From: Comamonadaceae bacterium
GTDB lineage: Bacteria > Pseudomonadota > Gammaproteobacteria > Burkholderiales > Burkholderiaceae
Assembly (NCBI GenBank): GCA_947374535.1
Contig: CANCCJ010000029.1
Location: forward strand, 1-28,583
Direction: 5' to 3'
DNA: 28,583 nucleotides
Shown: piece after piece, positions 9,058 to 16,947 of the stretch
Layout: every line of letters starts with the position of its first letter
Position numbering within the stretch: the stretch's first letter is position 1
The notes under the pieces: model-generated
The model's database searches: none
Seen by the model: the letters and a program-made list of their open reading frames with translations, nothing else
What the model was told of the DNA's origin: nothing
Made by a program: the position numbers and the translations under genes

Positions 9058-10050
9058 TTACTTCACCGTGTAAATCTTGTCGAACTGGCCACCATCGTTG
9101 AAGTGGACTTTTTGCGCTTCGCTGAGTGAGCCGAAATACTCGCTCACAGGCACCAACTGAATGGGCTTGAAGGTAGACGCATATTTCTTCAACAAAGCAG
9201 GTGAACGTGGACGCAAGGCGTGCTTAGCCGCAATCTCTTGAGCTTCGTCAGAGTACAGATAGTTCAAATAAGCCTTGGCCAATTCGCCAGTGCCTTTTTT
9301 GTTCACGGTGCGTTCCACCACGGCCACTGGGTTCTCCGCAATGATGCTGACCGATGGGTGAACAGCATCCACCTTGCCTTCACCAAACTCACGGTCCACC
9401 GACACCACTTCAGATTCAAACGTCACCAGCACATCGCCAATGTTGCGTTGCAAGAAGATGGTGGTGGCGTCGCGGCCGCCTTTGGCGAGCACGGGCACGT
9501 TTTTGAAAATCTTGCCCACAAACTCAGCCGCCCCTGCATCGTTCATGCCTTTTTTACGTGCATAGGCCCATGCCGCCAAATAAGCCATGCGGCCATTGCC
9601 ACCGGTTTTGGGGTTGACGATGATGACTTGCACCCCGGGCTTGGTCAGGTCATCCCAGTCCTTGATGCCCTTAGGGTTGCCATTGCGTGTGAGAAACAAC
9701 ATGGTCGATGTGGTGGGCGATGCGTTGTTAGGGAACTTTTTCGCCCAGTCTTTGGCTACCACGCCTGTGCTTGCCAAGAATTCAATATCTGTTGTGGTGT
9801 TCATGCTCACCACATCGGCTTCCAAGCCGTCGTTCACCGCACGGGCTTGGGCGCTAGAGCCACCGTGGGCTTGGTCGACCTTGACGTCTTTGCCGGTGGT
9901 TTTTTTGTAGTGCGCCACAAAGGCCGCGTTGTAATCTTTGTAAAACTCGCGGGCCACGTCATAAGACGCATTCAGCAAAGTTTGCGAAGAAGCCAATGAG
10001 CTGACAGCCAAGAGGGCCACAGCCAAGGTGGTGTGTAGAAATTTTTTCAT
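9058..10050 (-). CDS. sbp: Sulfate/thiosulfate-binding periplasmic protein (first copy)
   Basis: A 330-residue exported binding protein. It has a Sec signal (MKKFLHTTLAVALLAVSSLA, cleavage probably after ASS near residue 22), then family hallmarks: LLNASYDVAREFYKDYN, QAHGGSSAQARAV, NPKTGGNGR and YLYSDEAQEIAAKH. These motifs line the sulfate site in Sbp and CysP. The ATG overlaps the stop of the hydrolase gene upstream. A second homologue lies at 22920-23945, and this copy is the one tied to cysTWA. Confidence 0.95.
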   Translation of the reverse strand: MKKFLHTTLAVALLAVSSLASSQTLLNASYDVAREFYKDYNAAFVAHYKKTTGKDVKVDQAHGGSSAQARAVNDGLEADVVSMNTTTDIEFLASTGVVAKDWAKKFPNNASPTTSTMLFLTRNGNPKGIKDWDDLTKPGVQVIIVNPKTGGNGRMAYLAAWAYARKKGMNDAGAAEFVGKIFKNVPVLAKGGRDATTIFLQRNIGDVLVTFESEVVSVDREFGEGKVDAVHPSVSIIAENPVAVVERTVNKKGTGELAKAYLNYLYSDEAQEIAAKHALRPRSPALLKKYASTFKPIQLVPVSEYFGSLSEAQKVHFNDGGQFDKIYTVK

Positions 10051-10640
10051 ACCGTTTGAAGCTCCAAAGAATGATGAGGCGTCGCAGATGTCGTCGTCTT
10101 GAAAACCAAAGGTGTTTCAACCAATGATTGCAACAGTGCGAGCCCCAAAGGCCACGCACCAAAACCAGAATCGATGTTGATATGTCCTGCGTTTTGCAGT
10201 CGCACAAACTCGCTGCCCCACGACCTGGCATACGCACCAGCAGTGCGCACAGGGCAATAAGGATCGTTGCTACTGGCCACCACCACACTGCGATAAGGCA
10301 GGGTATGGTAAGGCACAGGCGCAAAGTCCACCAAAGGCGCACGACGCTCAGGGTCAGCCGGTGCGACCAGCAAGGCTCCCTGAATGCGGGCCACCGCTTC
10401 GGGAGGCAAATGGGTAGAAGCAATGCAGCCTAGGCTGTGCGCCACCAACACCACGGGGCCGTCTTGTGCAAGCACAGTCTCGGCAATGCGACCGACCCAC
10501 GCACTGCGAGTGGGTGAAATCCAATTGTCTTGGCTCACGCGCACCGCACCCACGATGGACTCGGCCCAGAGGCTTTGCCAGTGGCCGGGGCCAGAGTCGC
10601 GCCAACCGGGCACGATGAGGATGGTGGGTGTTTGAGACAT
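10047..10640 (-). CDS. RBBP9/YdeN-family alpha/beta hydrolase
   Basis: A 197-residue small serine hydrolase with the family start ILIVPGWRDSGPGHWQSLW. Nucleophile Ser69 in AHSLGC, Asp126 in SSNDPYC and His153 in AGHINIDSGFG complete the triad. It is the first gene of the sulfate importer operon and overlaps sbp by ATGA. The substrate is unknown and its presence in a sulfate operon is not explained. No ribosome site precedes the ATG. The family is found in Burkholderiales beside assorted transport genes. Confidence 0.88.
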   Translation of the reverse strand: MSQTPTILIVPGWRDSGPGHWQSLWAESIVGAVRVSQDNWISPTRSAWVGRIAETVLAQDGPVVLVAHSLGCIASTHLPPEAVARIQGALLVAPADPERRAPLVDFAPVPYHTLPYRSVVVASSNDPYCPVRTAGAYARSWGSEFVRLQNAGHINIDSGFGAWPLGLALLQSLVETPLVFKTTTSATPHHSLELQTV

Positions 10641-10673
10641 GGCCGCGATTGTGGGCGGTCTGGTCTGAAATTC

Positions 10674-10710
10674 AAACGACTGTTTATTTGTTAGTTAATA
10701 ACGCATCTGT
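10674..10710 (-). promoter_or_regulatory. Shared sulfur-operon element, copy 1 (sulfate importer)
   Basis: Plus-strand bases from AAACGACTGTTTATTTGTTA through GTTAATAACGCATCTGT nearly repeat the element at 16900-16940 and partly that at 24012-24050. All three lie upstream of leftward sulfur operons in the same orientation. The core holds an inverted pair GTTA / TAAC. The element ends 33 bases before the ATG at 10640. A CysB-type activator site is the likely meaning, but that is inference. Confidence 0.6.
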
Positions 10711-10724
10711 CTATAAAGAAAAAC

Positions 10725-11111
10725 TCAGCGCTCATGCGGTCTTTCAGAGGGATGCGTTGCGTCAAGCGTGGCTCTCAGACGCCCATCAAGCTGCGCAATG
10801 TCCACTGAATCATGGGGGCGTATATCCCCAGACAACACACGCTCAATCAACTGCGATGCTGTTGCCGCATGAGGCAGCAAGGTGCCCCAAAAGTAAACCT
10901 GAGTCGTATCGGAAATCAACACCGTGGGAAAGTTGTCGACATCCACCTGATCTAAAAGCTCGGCCTGATCTTCGATATCGACCCACACGAAATCAGCTTG
11001 CGCGGTATACCGAGCCTTGAGTGAGTCCATGACCTGGACGTAGTCATCGCAGGTGCGGCACCAAGCAGCGCAAAAACATGCAACGAGTAAACGAGAGGGC
11101 GTATCGGGCAT
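10725..11111 (-). CDS. Thioredoxin-like protein
   Basis: A soluble thioredoxin-fold protein of about 128 residues. The active site is AAWCRTCDDY (Cys18 and Cys21), the cis-proline motif is DNFPTVLI, and the core strands LLVACFCAAW and DFVWVDIED are clear. Extra cysteines Cys12 and Cys14 precede the CXXC. The frame extends upstream to a GTG at 11156, which directly follows the desulfurase stop; that longer form (143 residues) cannot be excluded since neither start has a good ribosome site. It is the last gene of the encapsulin operon, 45 bases after the cargo gene (or 0 with the GTG start). It may reduce persulfide or stored sulfur; this is inference from context. Confidence 0.85.
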   Translation of the reverse strand: MPDTPSRLLVACFCAAWCRTCDDYVQVMDSLKARYTAQADFVWVDIEDQAELLDQVDVDNFPTVLISDTTQVYFWGTLLPHAATASQLIERVLSGDIRPHDSVDIAQLDGRLRATLDATHPSERPHER

Positions 11112-11156
11112 CGGCAAAAAGTTGGAAGAGGACTGAGCCTCTTCCAACAGAAGCAC

Positions 11157-13166
11157 TCAGCGTTTGGCGTTGCTCAATTGTCGCACCACCGCAATCATGC
11201 GATCCACCTCTTCGCAGGTGTTGTAGAACGCCAGCGAAGGACGCACGGTAGTTTCTAAACCCAAGCGACGCAGAATGGGCTGCGCGCAATGGTGACCGGT
11301 GCGCACCGCAATGCCCTCTGCGTTCATGGCTTTGCCCACTTCTTCGGTGGTGTAGCCTTGCAACACAAACGACAACACACTGGCCTTGTCTCTAGCCGTG
11401 CCCACCAAGCGAACGCCAGTAATCGGCTTCAAGTGGTGTGTGGCATAGGCCAACAAGTCGTGCTCATAGCGTGCGATGTTTTCCATGCCAATGCGTTGCA
11501 CATAGTCAATCGCAGCGCCTAAGCCCACAGCGTCGGCAATGTTGCCTGTGCCTGCCTCAAACTTATTGGGCGGTGGTTGGAACACCGTGCGCTCAAAAGT
11601 CACGTCGGCAATCATGTTGCCGCCCCCCTGCCAGGGCGGCATGTCATCCAGCAACTCGCGGCGGCCATAGACCACGCCAATGCCAGTGGGGCCAAACACT
11701 TTATGTCCAGAGAACACAAAGAAGTCAGCGCCCATCTCTTGCACGTTCACGCGCATGTGGCTCACCGATTGCGCGCCATCCACCAAAGCCACAGCGCCTG
11801 CGCGATGGGCCAAGTCAACGATCTCTTTCACAGGCACCACAGTGCCTAAAGCGTTCGAGACTTGCGTGACAGACACAATCTTGGTGCGGTCGCTCAAGAG
11901 CTTCTTGTATTCGTCCAACAGCACTTGGCCACTGTCGTCCACAGGAATGACTTTGAGTTTGGCACCCTTGGCTGCTGCCAACTGTTGCCACGGCACGATG
12001 TTGGCGTGGTGTTCAAGGTTAGAAACGATGATCTCGTCGCCCTCGCCCACGTTTTGCCAACCCCATGTCTTGGCCACCAAGTTGATGGCCTCGGTGGCAC
12101 CGCGCACAAAGATGATTTCTTCCACCGAACCAGCGCCTAAGAATGCACGCACTTTTTCGCGAGCCCCCTCATACGCGTCGGTGGCGCGCGCAGCTAGCTC
12201 ATGTGCCGCACGGTGAATGTTGGAATTTTCGTGGGCATAAAAGTAGGCAATGCGATCAATCACCGATTGCGGCTTGTGCGTGGTGGCCGCGTTGTCAAAC
12301 CACACCAACTGTTTGCCGTTCACGCGCTCTTGCAACACGGGGAAATCACGGCGCACCGCATGCACGTCAAACCCCGGATGACGGGCCTCGTCGGCCTGTG
12401 GCACACGCTCTGAAAAACCGTGGGCTTGTCGCGTAGGTTGCGCAAAGTAGTACGGTGAGGTGGGTTGCTCAGTGGCGGTTGTAGGCGCGTGGCTAGACAC
12501 AGGTTGCGCTTGGTGGCGTGGGTTTTCACCCAACAAAGCACGCAAGTCATCCGCACCGGGCAAGCCAAAAGACTGTGCAGACACACGGTCTTCACGCGGC
12601 ACCTCAAAGTTTTTCACAGTGGTAGGGTAGCCCGCAGACTCACCCAAGAAGTAGTAAGGCGTCGAAGGCGCAGGCGAGCGTTGATGCGCAGGACCAATAG
12701 CTTCAGCACGTTCAGGCGATGCACCGCCCACGGCGGGCAGCGAAGGCGCGTAGGCCTGTGGCACGCCGAGTGACCCACTGCCCACACGGCCATCCACCGC
12801 AGGCGGCACGATAGAAGCATGGTCGGGTACACCGTTGGGCGCAGCAGAGTGAGGCACCAACGATGGGGAAGACGCACCGAGGTTCAGCACGCTTTGTGGC
12901 GACTGCGGCGCGGCATTGGCACCAGGCGCCACCGTGCCCGGCAGCTGTGGGCCGTTACCTAAAGGGCCAAACGACGAGCCAGCGGGCAGCACGTTCACAG
13001 GCGCAGGTACACCGCCCAAGGCAGTCGCCGAAGGCGCCACATTCAAAGCCGCTTGTGGCTCCGCACGCTCACCTGGCAAAGCAGCGAAGAACTCCCCCGC
13101 GAGCTTGGCCAAAGCGCCAACGTCGAGCGGGCTGTGTGCCTCACTTGTAGGTGTCTGGGTACTCAT
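11157..13166 (-). CDS. Encapsulin cargo: cysteine desulfurase with long disordered N-terminal targeting domain
   Basis: A 669-residue PLP enzyme converting cysteine to alanine plus a protein persulfide. Residues 1 to about 270 are rich in Pro, Ala, Gly and Ser and probably disordered, with a short helix-like start (DVGALAKLAGEFFAAL, 15-30) and two PYYF motifs (170-173 and 238-241). The rest is a SufS-like group II desulfurase: DNAATTHKP at 291-299, His386 in NLEHHANIVPW, PLP lysine Lys489 in SGHKVFGPTG, and catalytic Cys627 in RTGHHCAQPIL. Such long N-terminal extensions load desulfurase into family 2A encapsulins. ATG at 13166 is chosen over an upstream in-frame start because the following residues match these cargoes; it overlaps the shell gene by 26 bases. 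Confidence 0.95.
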   Translation of the reverse strand: MSTQTPTSEAHSPLDVGALAKLAGEFFAALPGERAEPQAALNVAPSATALGGVPAPVNVLPAGSSFGPLGNGPQLPGTVAPGANAAPQSPQSVLNLGASSPSLVPHSAAPNGVPDHASIVPPAVDGRVGSGSLGVPQAYAPSLPAVGGASPERAEAIGPAHQRSPAPSTPYYFLGESAGYPTTVKNFEVPREDRVSAQSFGLPGADDLRALLGENPRHQAQPVSSHAPTTATEQPTSPYYFAQPTRQAHGFSERVPQADEARHPGFDVHAVRRDFPVLQERVNGKQLVWFDNAATTHKPQSVIDRIAYFYAHENSNIHRAAHELAARATDAYEGAREKVRAFLGAGSVEEIIFVRGATEAINLVAKTWGWQNVGEGDEIIVSNLEHHANIVPWQQLAAAKGAKLKVIPVDDSGQVLLDEYKKLLSDRTKIVSVTQVSNALGTVVPVKEIVDLAHRAGAVALVDGAQSVSHMRVNVQEMGADFFVFSGHKVFGPTGIGVVYGRRELLDDMPPWQGGGNMIADVTFERTVFQPPPNKFEAGTGNIADAVGLGAAIDYVQRIGMENIARYEHDLLAYATHHLKPITGVRLVGTARDKASVLSFVLQGYTTEEVGKAMNAEGIAVRTGHHCAQPILRRLGLETTVRPSLAFYNTCEEVDRMIAVVRQLSNAKR

Positions 13167-14070
13167 GGAACTTGCCAATCTCAACATCTTCCAACACAGC
13201 CAACGCATCGTCGGACTGCACCACCAGCGAGCAATACAAGCTGATCAAGTAGGACGCAATCGCGCTGCGGTTGATGCCCATGAAACGCACCGACAAACCT
13301 GGGCTTTGTTCGCCCGCCAAACCTGGCTGATACACACCCACCACGCCTTGGCGTTTTTCACCCACGCGCAGCAGCAAGATTTTGGTTTTGCCGTCAGCCA
13401 CTGGCACTTTGTCACTAGGAATCAGCGGAATGCCGCGCCATGTGAGGAACTGTGAACCAAACAAGCTCACAGTCGGTGGTGGCACGCCACGGCGTGTGCA
13501 CTCGCGGCCAAAGGCGGCAATGGCCAAGGGGTGGGTCAAGAAGAAAGCAGGCTCTTTCCACACCTTCGTCAACAACTCGTCCAAGTCGTCAGGCGTAGGT
13601 GCGCCAGTGAGTGGGTAAATCACTTGCTCAGGCGCAACGCTGGCCAACAAACCGTAGTCGGGGTTGTTGATGAGTTCGCTTTCTTGTTTTTCTTTGATGG
13701 TCTCAATCGTCAAGCGCAGTTGCTCTTTGATCTGGTCGTGTGGGCTGCTGTACAAGTCGCTCACACGAGTATGCACATCAAGCACGGTGGACACGGCGTT
13801 GAGGAAGTACTCACGCGGTTGGTCTTCGTAGTCCACAAAAGTTTGTGGCAGTTCAGACTCATCGCGCTTGGCGCAGGCCACCAACACATCTTCTGGGTTC
13901 TTCACTTTGTTCAGGCGATAGATGCCGGCTTCCACTGGTGACCATTGCAGCAAGTGCGTCAACCAACGTGGGCTGATGGTCGACAGAATGGGAACGGTTT
14001 TGGTCGCGTTGGCCAGCTGGCGGGCGGCGTTGTCGCTCAGCGCAAGCTGAGCAGAGGTGTGTTCCGACAT
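13141..14070 (-). CDS. srpI: Family 2A encapsulin nanocompartment shell protein (SrpI type)
   Basis: A 309-residue HK97-fold shell protein that self-assembles into a closed protein cage. The sequence matches SrpI-type shells by recall: an N-terminal arm with LSDNAARQLANATKTVP, then ISPRWLTHLLQWSPVEAGIYRLNKV, a central EQVIYPLTGAPTPDDLDELL, and the late segment VGVYQPGLAGEQSPGLSVRFMGINRSAIASYL. It has the usual length and no inserted cyclic-nucleotide domain, so it belongs to family 2A rather than 2B. GGAG lies about 10 bases before the ATG. The cargo gene follows with overlap. In other bacteria these shells hold cysteine desulfurase and have been reported to store elemental sulfur. Confidence 0.95.
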   Translation of the reverse strand: MSEHTSAQLALSDNAARQLANATKTVPILSTISPRWLTHLLQWSPVEAGIYRLNKVKNPEDVLVACAKRDESELPQTFVDYEDQPREYFLNAVSTVLDVHTRVSDLYSSPHDQIKEQLRLTIETIKEKQESELINNPDYGLLASVAPEQVIYPLTGAPTPDDLDELLTKVWKEPAFFLTHPLAIAAFGRECTRRGVPPPTVSLFGSQFLTWRGIPLIPSDKVPVADGKTKILLLRVGEKRQGVVGVYQPGLAGEQSPGLSVRFMGINRSAIASYLISLYCSLVVQSDDALAVLEDVEIGKFHEYPDTYK

Positions 14071-14087
14071 GGGAAAGCTCCGAGAGA

Positions 14088-14115
14088 GTTAGAAAAAAGG
14101 GTCAAGAAGTGTCAA
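14088..14115 (-). promoter_or_regulatory. Candidate internal promoter before the encapsulin shell gene
   Basis: Read leftward, a perfect TTGACA (14115-14110) is followed after 16 bases by TCTAAC (14093-14088), in the 62-base gap between the XRE gene and the shell gene. A second TTGAC copy starts about 10 bases later. It would give shell and cargo their own transcript, perhaps controlled by the adjacent XRE protein. Confidence 0.4.
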
Positions 14116-14132
14116 ACGTTCAGAGCCACCGA

Positions 14133-14402
14133 TCAACATGCTATAGCCGTCAATTCAATGCCTTTGAGGGTTTGGGAAGAAGAAATTCGCTCAGCATGCG
14201 AGACCAAGGTGGTCACACTCACACCAAATGCGAAGGCAAGTTTTTCGATGGTGAGCAACGAGGCAATGGCTTGGCCACGCTCAAGCTCGCCTACATACGA
14301 ACGGTTCAGATTGGCATATTCGGCCAAGGCCTCTTGCGACCAACCTTGCCGCTCGCGCAATTGGCGCAAAGCCAGTCCTAAATGATTCGGCAGTTGACTC
14401 AT
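14133..14402 (-). CDS. Small XRE-family transcriptional regulator
   Basis: An 89-residue protein that is almost entirely one helix-turn-helix domain: LALRQLRERQGWSQEALAEYANLNRSYVGELERG is the classic HTH_3 pattern, followed by the helix TIEKLAFAFGVSVTTLVSH. The short C-terminal tail (SSSQTLKGIELTAIAC) ends in cysteine. There is no sensor domain. The ATG overlaps the serine acetyltransferase stop (ATGA), placing it inside the encapsulin operon directly before the shell gene. It is a good candidate for local control of shell and cargo. The function is inferred from position. Confidence 0.88.
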   Translation of the reverse strand: MSQLPNHLGLALRQLRERQGWSQEALAEYANLNRSYVGELERGQAIASLLTIEKLAFAFGVSVTTLVSHAERISSSQTLKGIELTAIAC

Positions 14403-15343
14403 AGCAAAGCCACAGACTCATCACGCTGTGAGCGTGCTTGCGTCACTTGCGCACCAGCCGCCACATCGTGTGTCACCCACACATTGCCACCAATGGATGC
14501 GCCTTTGCCAATCGTCACGCGGCCCAACACCGTGGCCCCCGCGTAAATCACCACATCGTCTTCGACGTGCGGGTGGCGTGGCAAGCCTTTGACGGGATGA
14601 CCCTCGGCATCGGTGGGGAAACTCTTGGCCCCCAAGGTGACGGCTTGATACACACGCACGCGCTGACCAATCACAGCGGTTTCGCCAATCACCACGCCTG
14701 TGCCGTGGTCGATGAAAAAGCCAGCACCAATCGTGGCACCTGGGTGAATGTCTATGCCTGTTTGTGCATGCGCCAACTCGGCCACCAAACGCGCCAACAG
14801 AGGCACACCCAGCGCATACAAACGATGCGCCAAGCGGTGGTGAATCATGGCTTCGATGCCGGGGTAGCACAGCAGCACCTCGTCCACACTACGTGCAGCG
14901 GGGTCGCCTTCAAAGGCAGCAGTCACGTCGCTGTCGAGCAGCTCTCGAATGTGTGGCAATGCATGGCCAAATTCGCGCACGATGTGCAATGCATGTGCGT
15001 CTATCGAAGCTTCAGTTTGCCCAGCATCGTGACGCGCTGCATAACGCAGCTCTAAGCGCACTTGGTGCAACAAACCATGCAGCACCGAGTCCAGCGTGTG
15101 GCCCACATAAAAGTCTTCGCTCTCTTGTCGCAAGTCCGATGGCCCTAAGCGCATAGGAAACAAAGCGCCGCGCAAACCATTGACGATGGCTGACAGGGCC
15201 TCACGCGAAGGCAACTCGCGTCCACCGGGCTCGGTGGAGCGCTGCTGCGCTTCACGCCAACGTTGACGCACCGCTGCCAATTCAGAAACCACCTGCTGCA
15301 AATCAAACGATGCAGCGCGTGGGTCTAGCGTCAACTCACTCAT
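14399..15343 (-). CDS. epsC: Serine O-acetyltransferase, EpsC type
   Basis: A 314-residue enzyme making O-acetylserine from serine and acetyl-CoA, the acceptor for CysK. An N-terminal helical domain of about 160 residues is followed by a left-handed beta-helix with hexapeptide repeats. Catalytic motifs are seen in [12 protein letters not shown] (195-206) and [18 protein letters not shown] (209-226). The protein is longer than E. coli CysE and resembles the EpsC/SrpH type often placed beside family 2A encapsulins. The C-terminus is RDESVALL, without the terminal Ile that CysE uses to dock into CysK. It overlaps cysK and the XRE gene by 4 bases each. Confidence 0.93.
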   Translation of the reverse strand: MSELTLDPRAASFDLQQVVSELAAVRQRWREAQQRSTEPGGRELPSREALSAIVNGLRGALFPMRLGPSDLRQESEDFYVGHTLDSVLHGLLHQVRLELRYAARHDAGQTEASIDAHALHIVREFGHALPHIRELLDSDVTAAFEGDPAARSVDEVLLCYPGIEAMIHHRLAHRLYALGVPLLARLVAELAHAQTGIDIHPGATIGAGFFIDHGTGVVIGETAVIGQRVRVYQAVTLGAKSFPTDAEGHPVKGLPRHPHVEDDVVIYAGATVLGRVTIGKGASIGGNVWVTHDVAAGAQVTQARSQRDESVALL

Positions 15344-16314
15344 GCTGCCAAACCTGCCTCGTTGAACACGCCTTCAAACAAGACCGAACTCAGGTAGCGC
15401 TCGCCCGAATCAGGCAGCACCACCACAATGGTTTTGCCTGCGTTCTCTGGCTTCTTGGCCCAGCGCACCGCTGCTGCCGTGGCTGCGCCGCAAGAGATGC
15501 CGGCCAAGATGCCTTCTTCGCGTGCGAGACGACGGGCGTAGTCCACAGCCTCTTCATTGCTCACTTGTTCAACGGCATCGATGAGCGACAAGTCCAACAC
15601 ATCGGGCACAAAGCCTGCGCCAATGCCTTGAATCTTGTGCGGGCCAGGTTTGACTTCTTCACCCGCACGCGTTTGCGTCAGCACCGGGCTGGCTGTGGGC
15701 TCAACCGCCACCGAGAGGATGGACTTGCCTTGCGTCTTTTTGATGTAGCGCGACACACCCGTGATGGTGCCGCCTGTGCCCACACCCGAGACCAAGATGT
15801 CAATCGCGCCCTCGGTGTCTTGCCAAATTCCAGGGCCCGTGGTGCTTTCGTGAATCGCGGGATTGGCTGGATTCTTGAACTGTTGCAGCAACACATATTT
15901 GGGGTCGCTGGCGGCAATTTCTTCAGCCTTGGCAATCGCACCCTTCATGCCTTTAGCACCTTCGGTCAACACCAACTTGGCACCATAGGCCAAGAGCAAT
16001 TTACGACGCTCAATGCTCATCGTGTCAGGCATGGTGAGCGTGATGGGAATGCCACGCGCAGCCGCCACAAACGCCAATGCAATGCCAGTATTGCCGCTGG
16101 TCGGCTCGACAATTTCTTTACCTGCGCCCAACACCCCGCGCTTTTCAGCATCCCAAATCAACGCAGCACCAATGCGGCACTTGACTGAGTAAGCGGGATT
16201 TCGGCCTTCGATTTTGGCTAAAACGGTCGCGCCTGCGCCATCGGTGATGCGGTTGAGTTTGACCAACGGTGTGCGGCCAATGGATAAGGAGTTATCTGCA
16301 AAAACGTGTGACAT
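15340..16314 (-). CDS. cysK: Cysteine synthase A (O-acetylserine sulfhydrylase)
   Basis: A 324-residue PLP enzyme joining O-acetylserine and sulfide to give cysteine. PLP lysine Lys45 lies in [11 protein letters not shown], the substrate loop is [10 protein letters not shown] (71-80), the phosphate loop is [10 protein letters not shown], and GISCGAA and [11 protein letters not shown] complete the signature. The CysK type is favoured over CysM by [11 protein letters not shown] and overall length. AGAGAGAA precedes the ATG. It lies 26 bases after the rhodanese gene and overlaps the acetyltransferase gene by ATGA, so the two enzymes are made together and supply cysteine for the encapsulated desulfurase. 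Confidence 0.95.
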   Translation of the reverse strand: MSHVFADNSLSIGRTPLVKLNRITDGAGATVLAKIEGRNPAYSVKCRIGAALIWDAEKRGVLGAGKEIVEPTSGNTGIALAFVAAARGIPITLTMPDTMSIERRKLLLAYGAKLVLTEGAKGMKGAIAKAEEIAASDPKYVLLQQFKNPANPAIHESTTGPGIWQDTEGAIDILVSGVGTGGTITGVSRYIKKTQGKSILSVAVEPTASPVLTQTRAGEEVKPGPHKIQGIGAGFVPDVLDLSLIDAVEQVSNEEAVDYARRLAREEGILAGISCGAATAAAVRWAKKPENAGKTIVVVLPDSGERYLSSVLFEGVFNEAGLAA

Positions 16315-16340
16315 ATATTTCTCTCTCTTTCAAACGTCAA

Positions 16341-16832
16341 TCAGTCCTGCACCCAAGGCAAACCATGAAAGCGCCAACCGTCGCCACCACCACGGTGCTG
16401 ACTGGCATCGATCTCACCTTCAAAACCTTCGAGCACGTTGAACACGCGTTCGAAGCCTGCTTTAGCGGCTACCTCGGCAGCCAGTGCAGAGCGCTTGCCA
16501 CTGCGGCACAACAGCAACACCACTTGGTCTTTCTTCACCTTGGTTTCAAGCTCTCTTGCAAAGCGAGGGTTGCGCGTCAGCGCAGTACCCGTGGCCCACG
16601 CCACATGTACCGTGCCTGGCACATGGCCTACAAACTTGCGTTCCTCAGCGGTACGCACATCGACCAACTGCGCTTCGTCGCGCGAGAAAAGCTCCCACGC
16701 CAGCTGCGGTGACACGCGCCCCGCATAGGGCAATCCATCCGCTTTTGCTTGAACTTGCAAGGCTTCTAGAGAAGCCAGTTGCGGAGAAATTTCTAAATCT
16801 ATGGTCATGGTGTGTGTGCTTTCAAAGTTCAT
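16341..16832 (-). CDS. Rhodanese-domain sulfurtransferase
   Basis: A 163-residue single-domain rhodanese. The active loop is CRSGKRS with Cys109, preceded by strand DQVVLLL; LVDVRTAEERKFVGHVPGTVHV (56-77) is the typical CH2A-like region. It is predicted cytoplasmic, with no signal. ATG at 16832 is chosen (AAGAG just upstream), though ATG at 16808 is possible. It is the first gene of the encapsulin operon, behind the shared promoter element. It probably passes sulfane sulfur to or from cysteine and persulfide pools. Rhodaneses are known neighbours of family 2A encapsulins. Confidence 0.93.
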   Translation of the reverse strand: MNFESTHTMTIDLEISPQLASLEALQVQAKADGLPYAGRVSPQLAWELFSRDEAQLVDVRTAEERKFVGHVPGTVHVAWATGTALTRNPRFARELETKVKKDQVVLLLCRSGKRSALAAEVAAKAGFERVFNVLEGFEGEIDASQHRGGGDGWRFHGLPWVQD

Positions 16833-16875
16833 CGTCTCTTGGCACCTAATGCCGTCTTGAGACAGTGGAATGAAC

Positions 16876-16940
16876 TCTATAGCCGCCCCTCAAAAAACCA
16901 AACGACTGTTTATTTGTTTGTTTATTGCCAAAACATCTGT
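16876..16940 (-). promoter_or_regulatory. Encapsulin operon promoter with shared sulfur element, copy 2
   Basis: The element at 16900-16940 shares a 19-base identical run (AAACGACTGTTTATTTGTT) with copy 1, and the tail CATCTGT also matches. Read leftward it borders a candidate -35 (CGTTTG, 16904-16899), a 17-base spacer and -10 TATAGA (16881-16876), about 44 bases before the rhodanese ATG. An activator site overlapping a weak -35 fits CysB-type control. Confidence 0.6.
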
Positions 16941-16947
16941 GTCCGAT

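Noticed and set aside
12465..13455. Several plus-strand frames across the low-complexity cargo extension
   Set aside because: They mirror the Pro/Ala-rich coding strand and have no ribosome sites or motifs.
13141..14070. HK97-fold protein as a prophage remnant
   Set aside because: No terminase, portal, protease or tail genes are near, and the cargo desulfurase next to it fits an encapsulin.
15310..16188. A 292-codon plus-strand frame
   Set aside because: It is antisense to cysK, with no recognisable domain and shadow-like composition.
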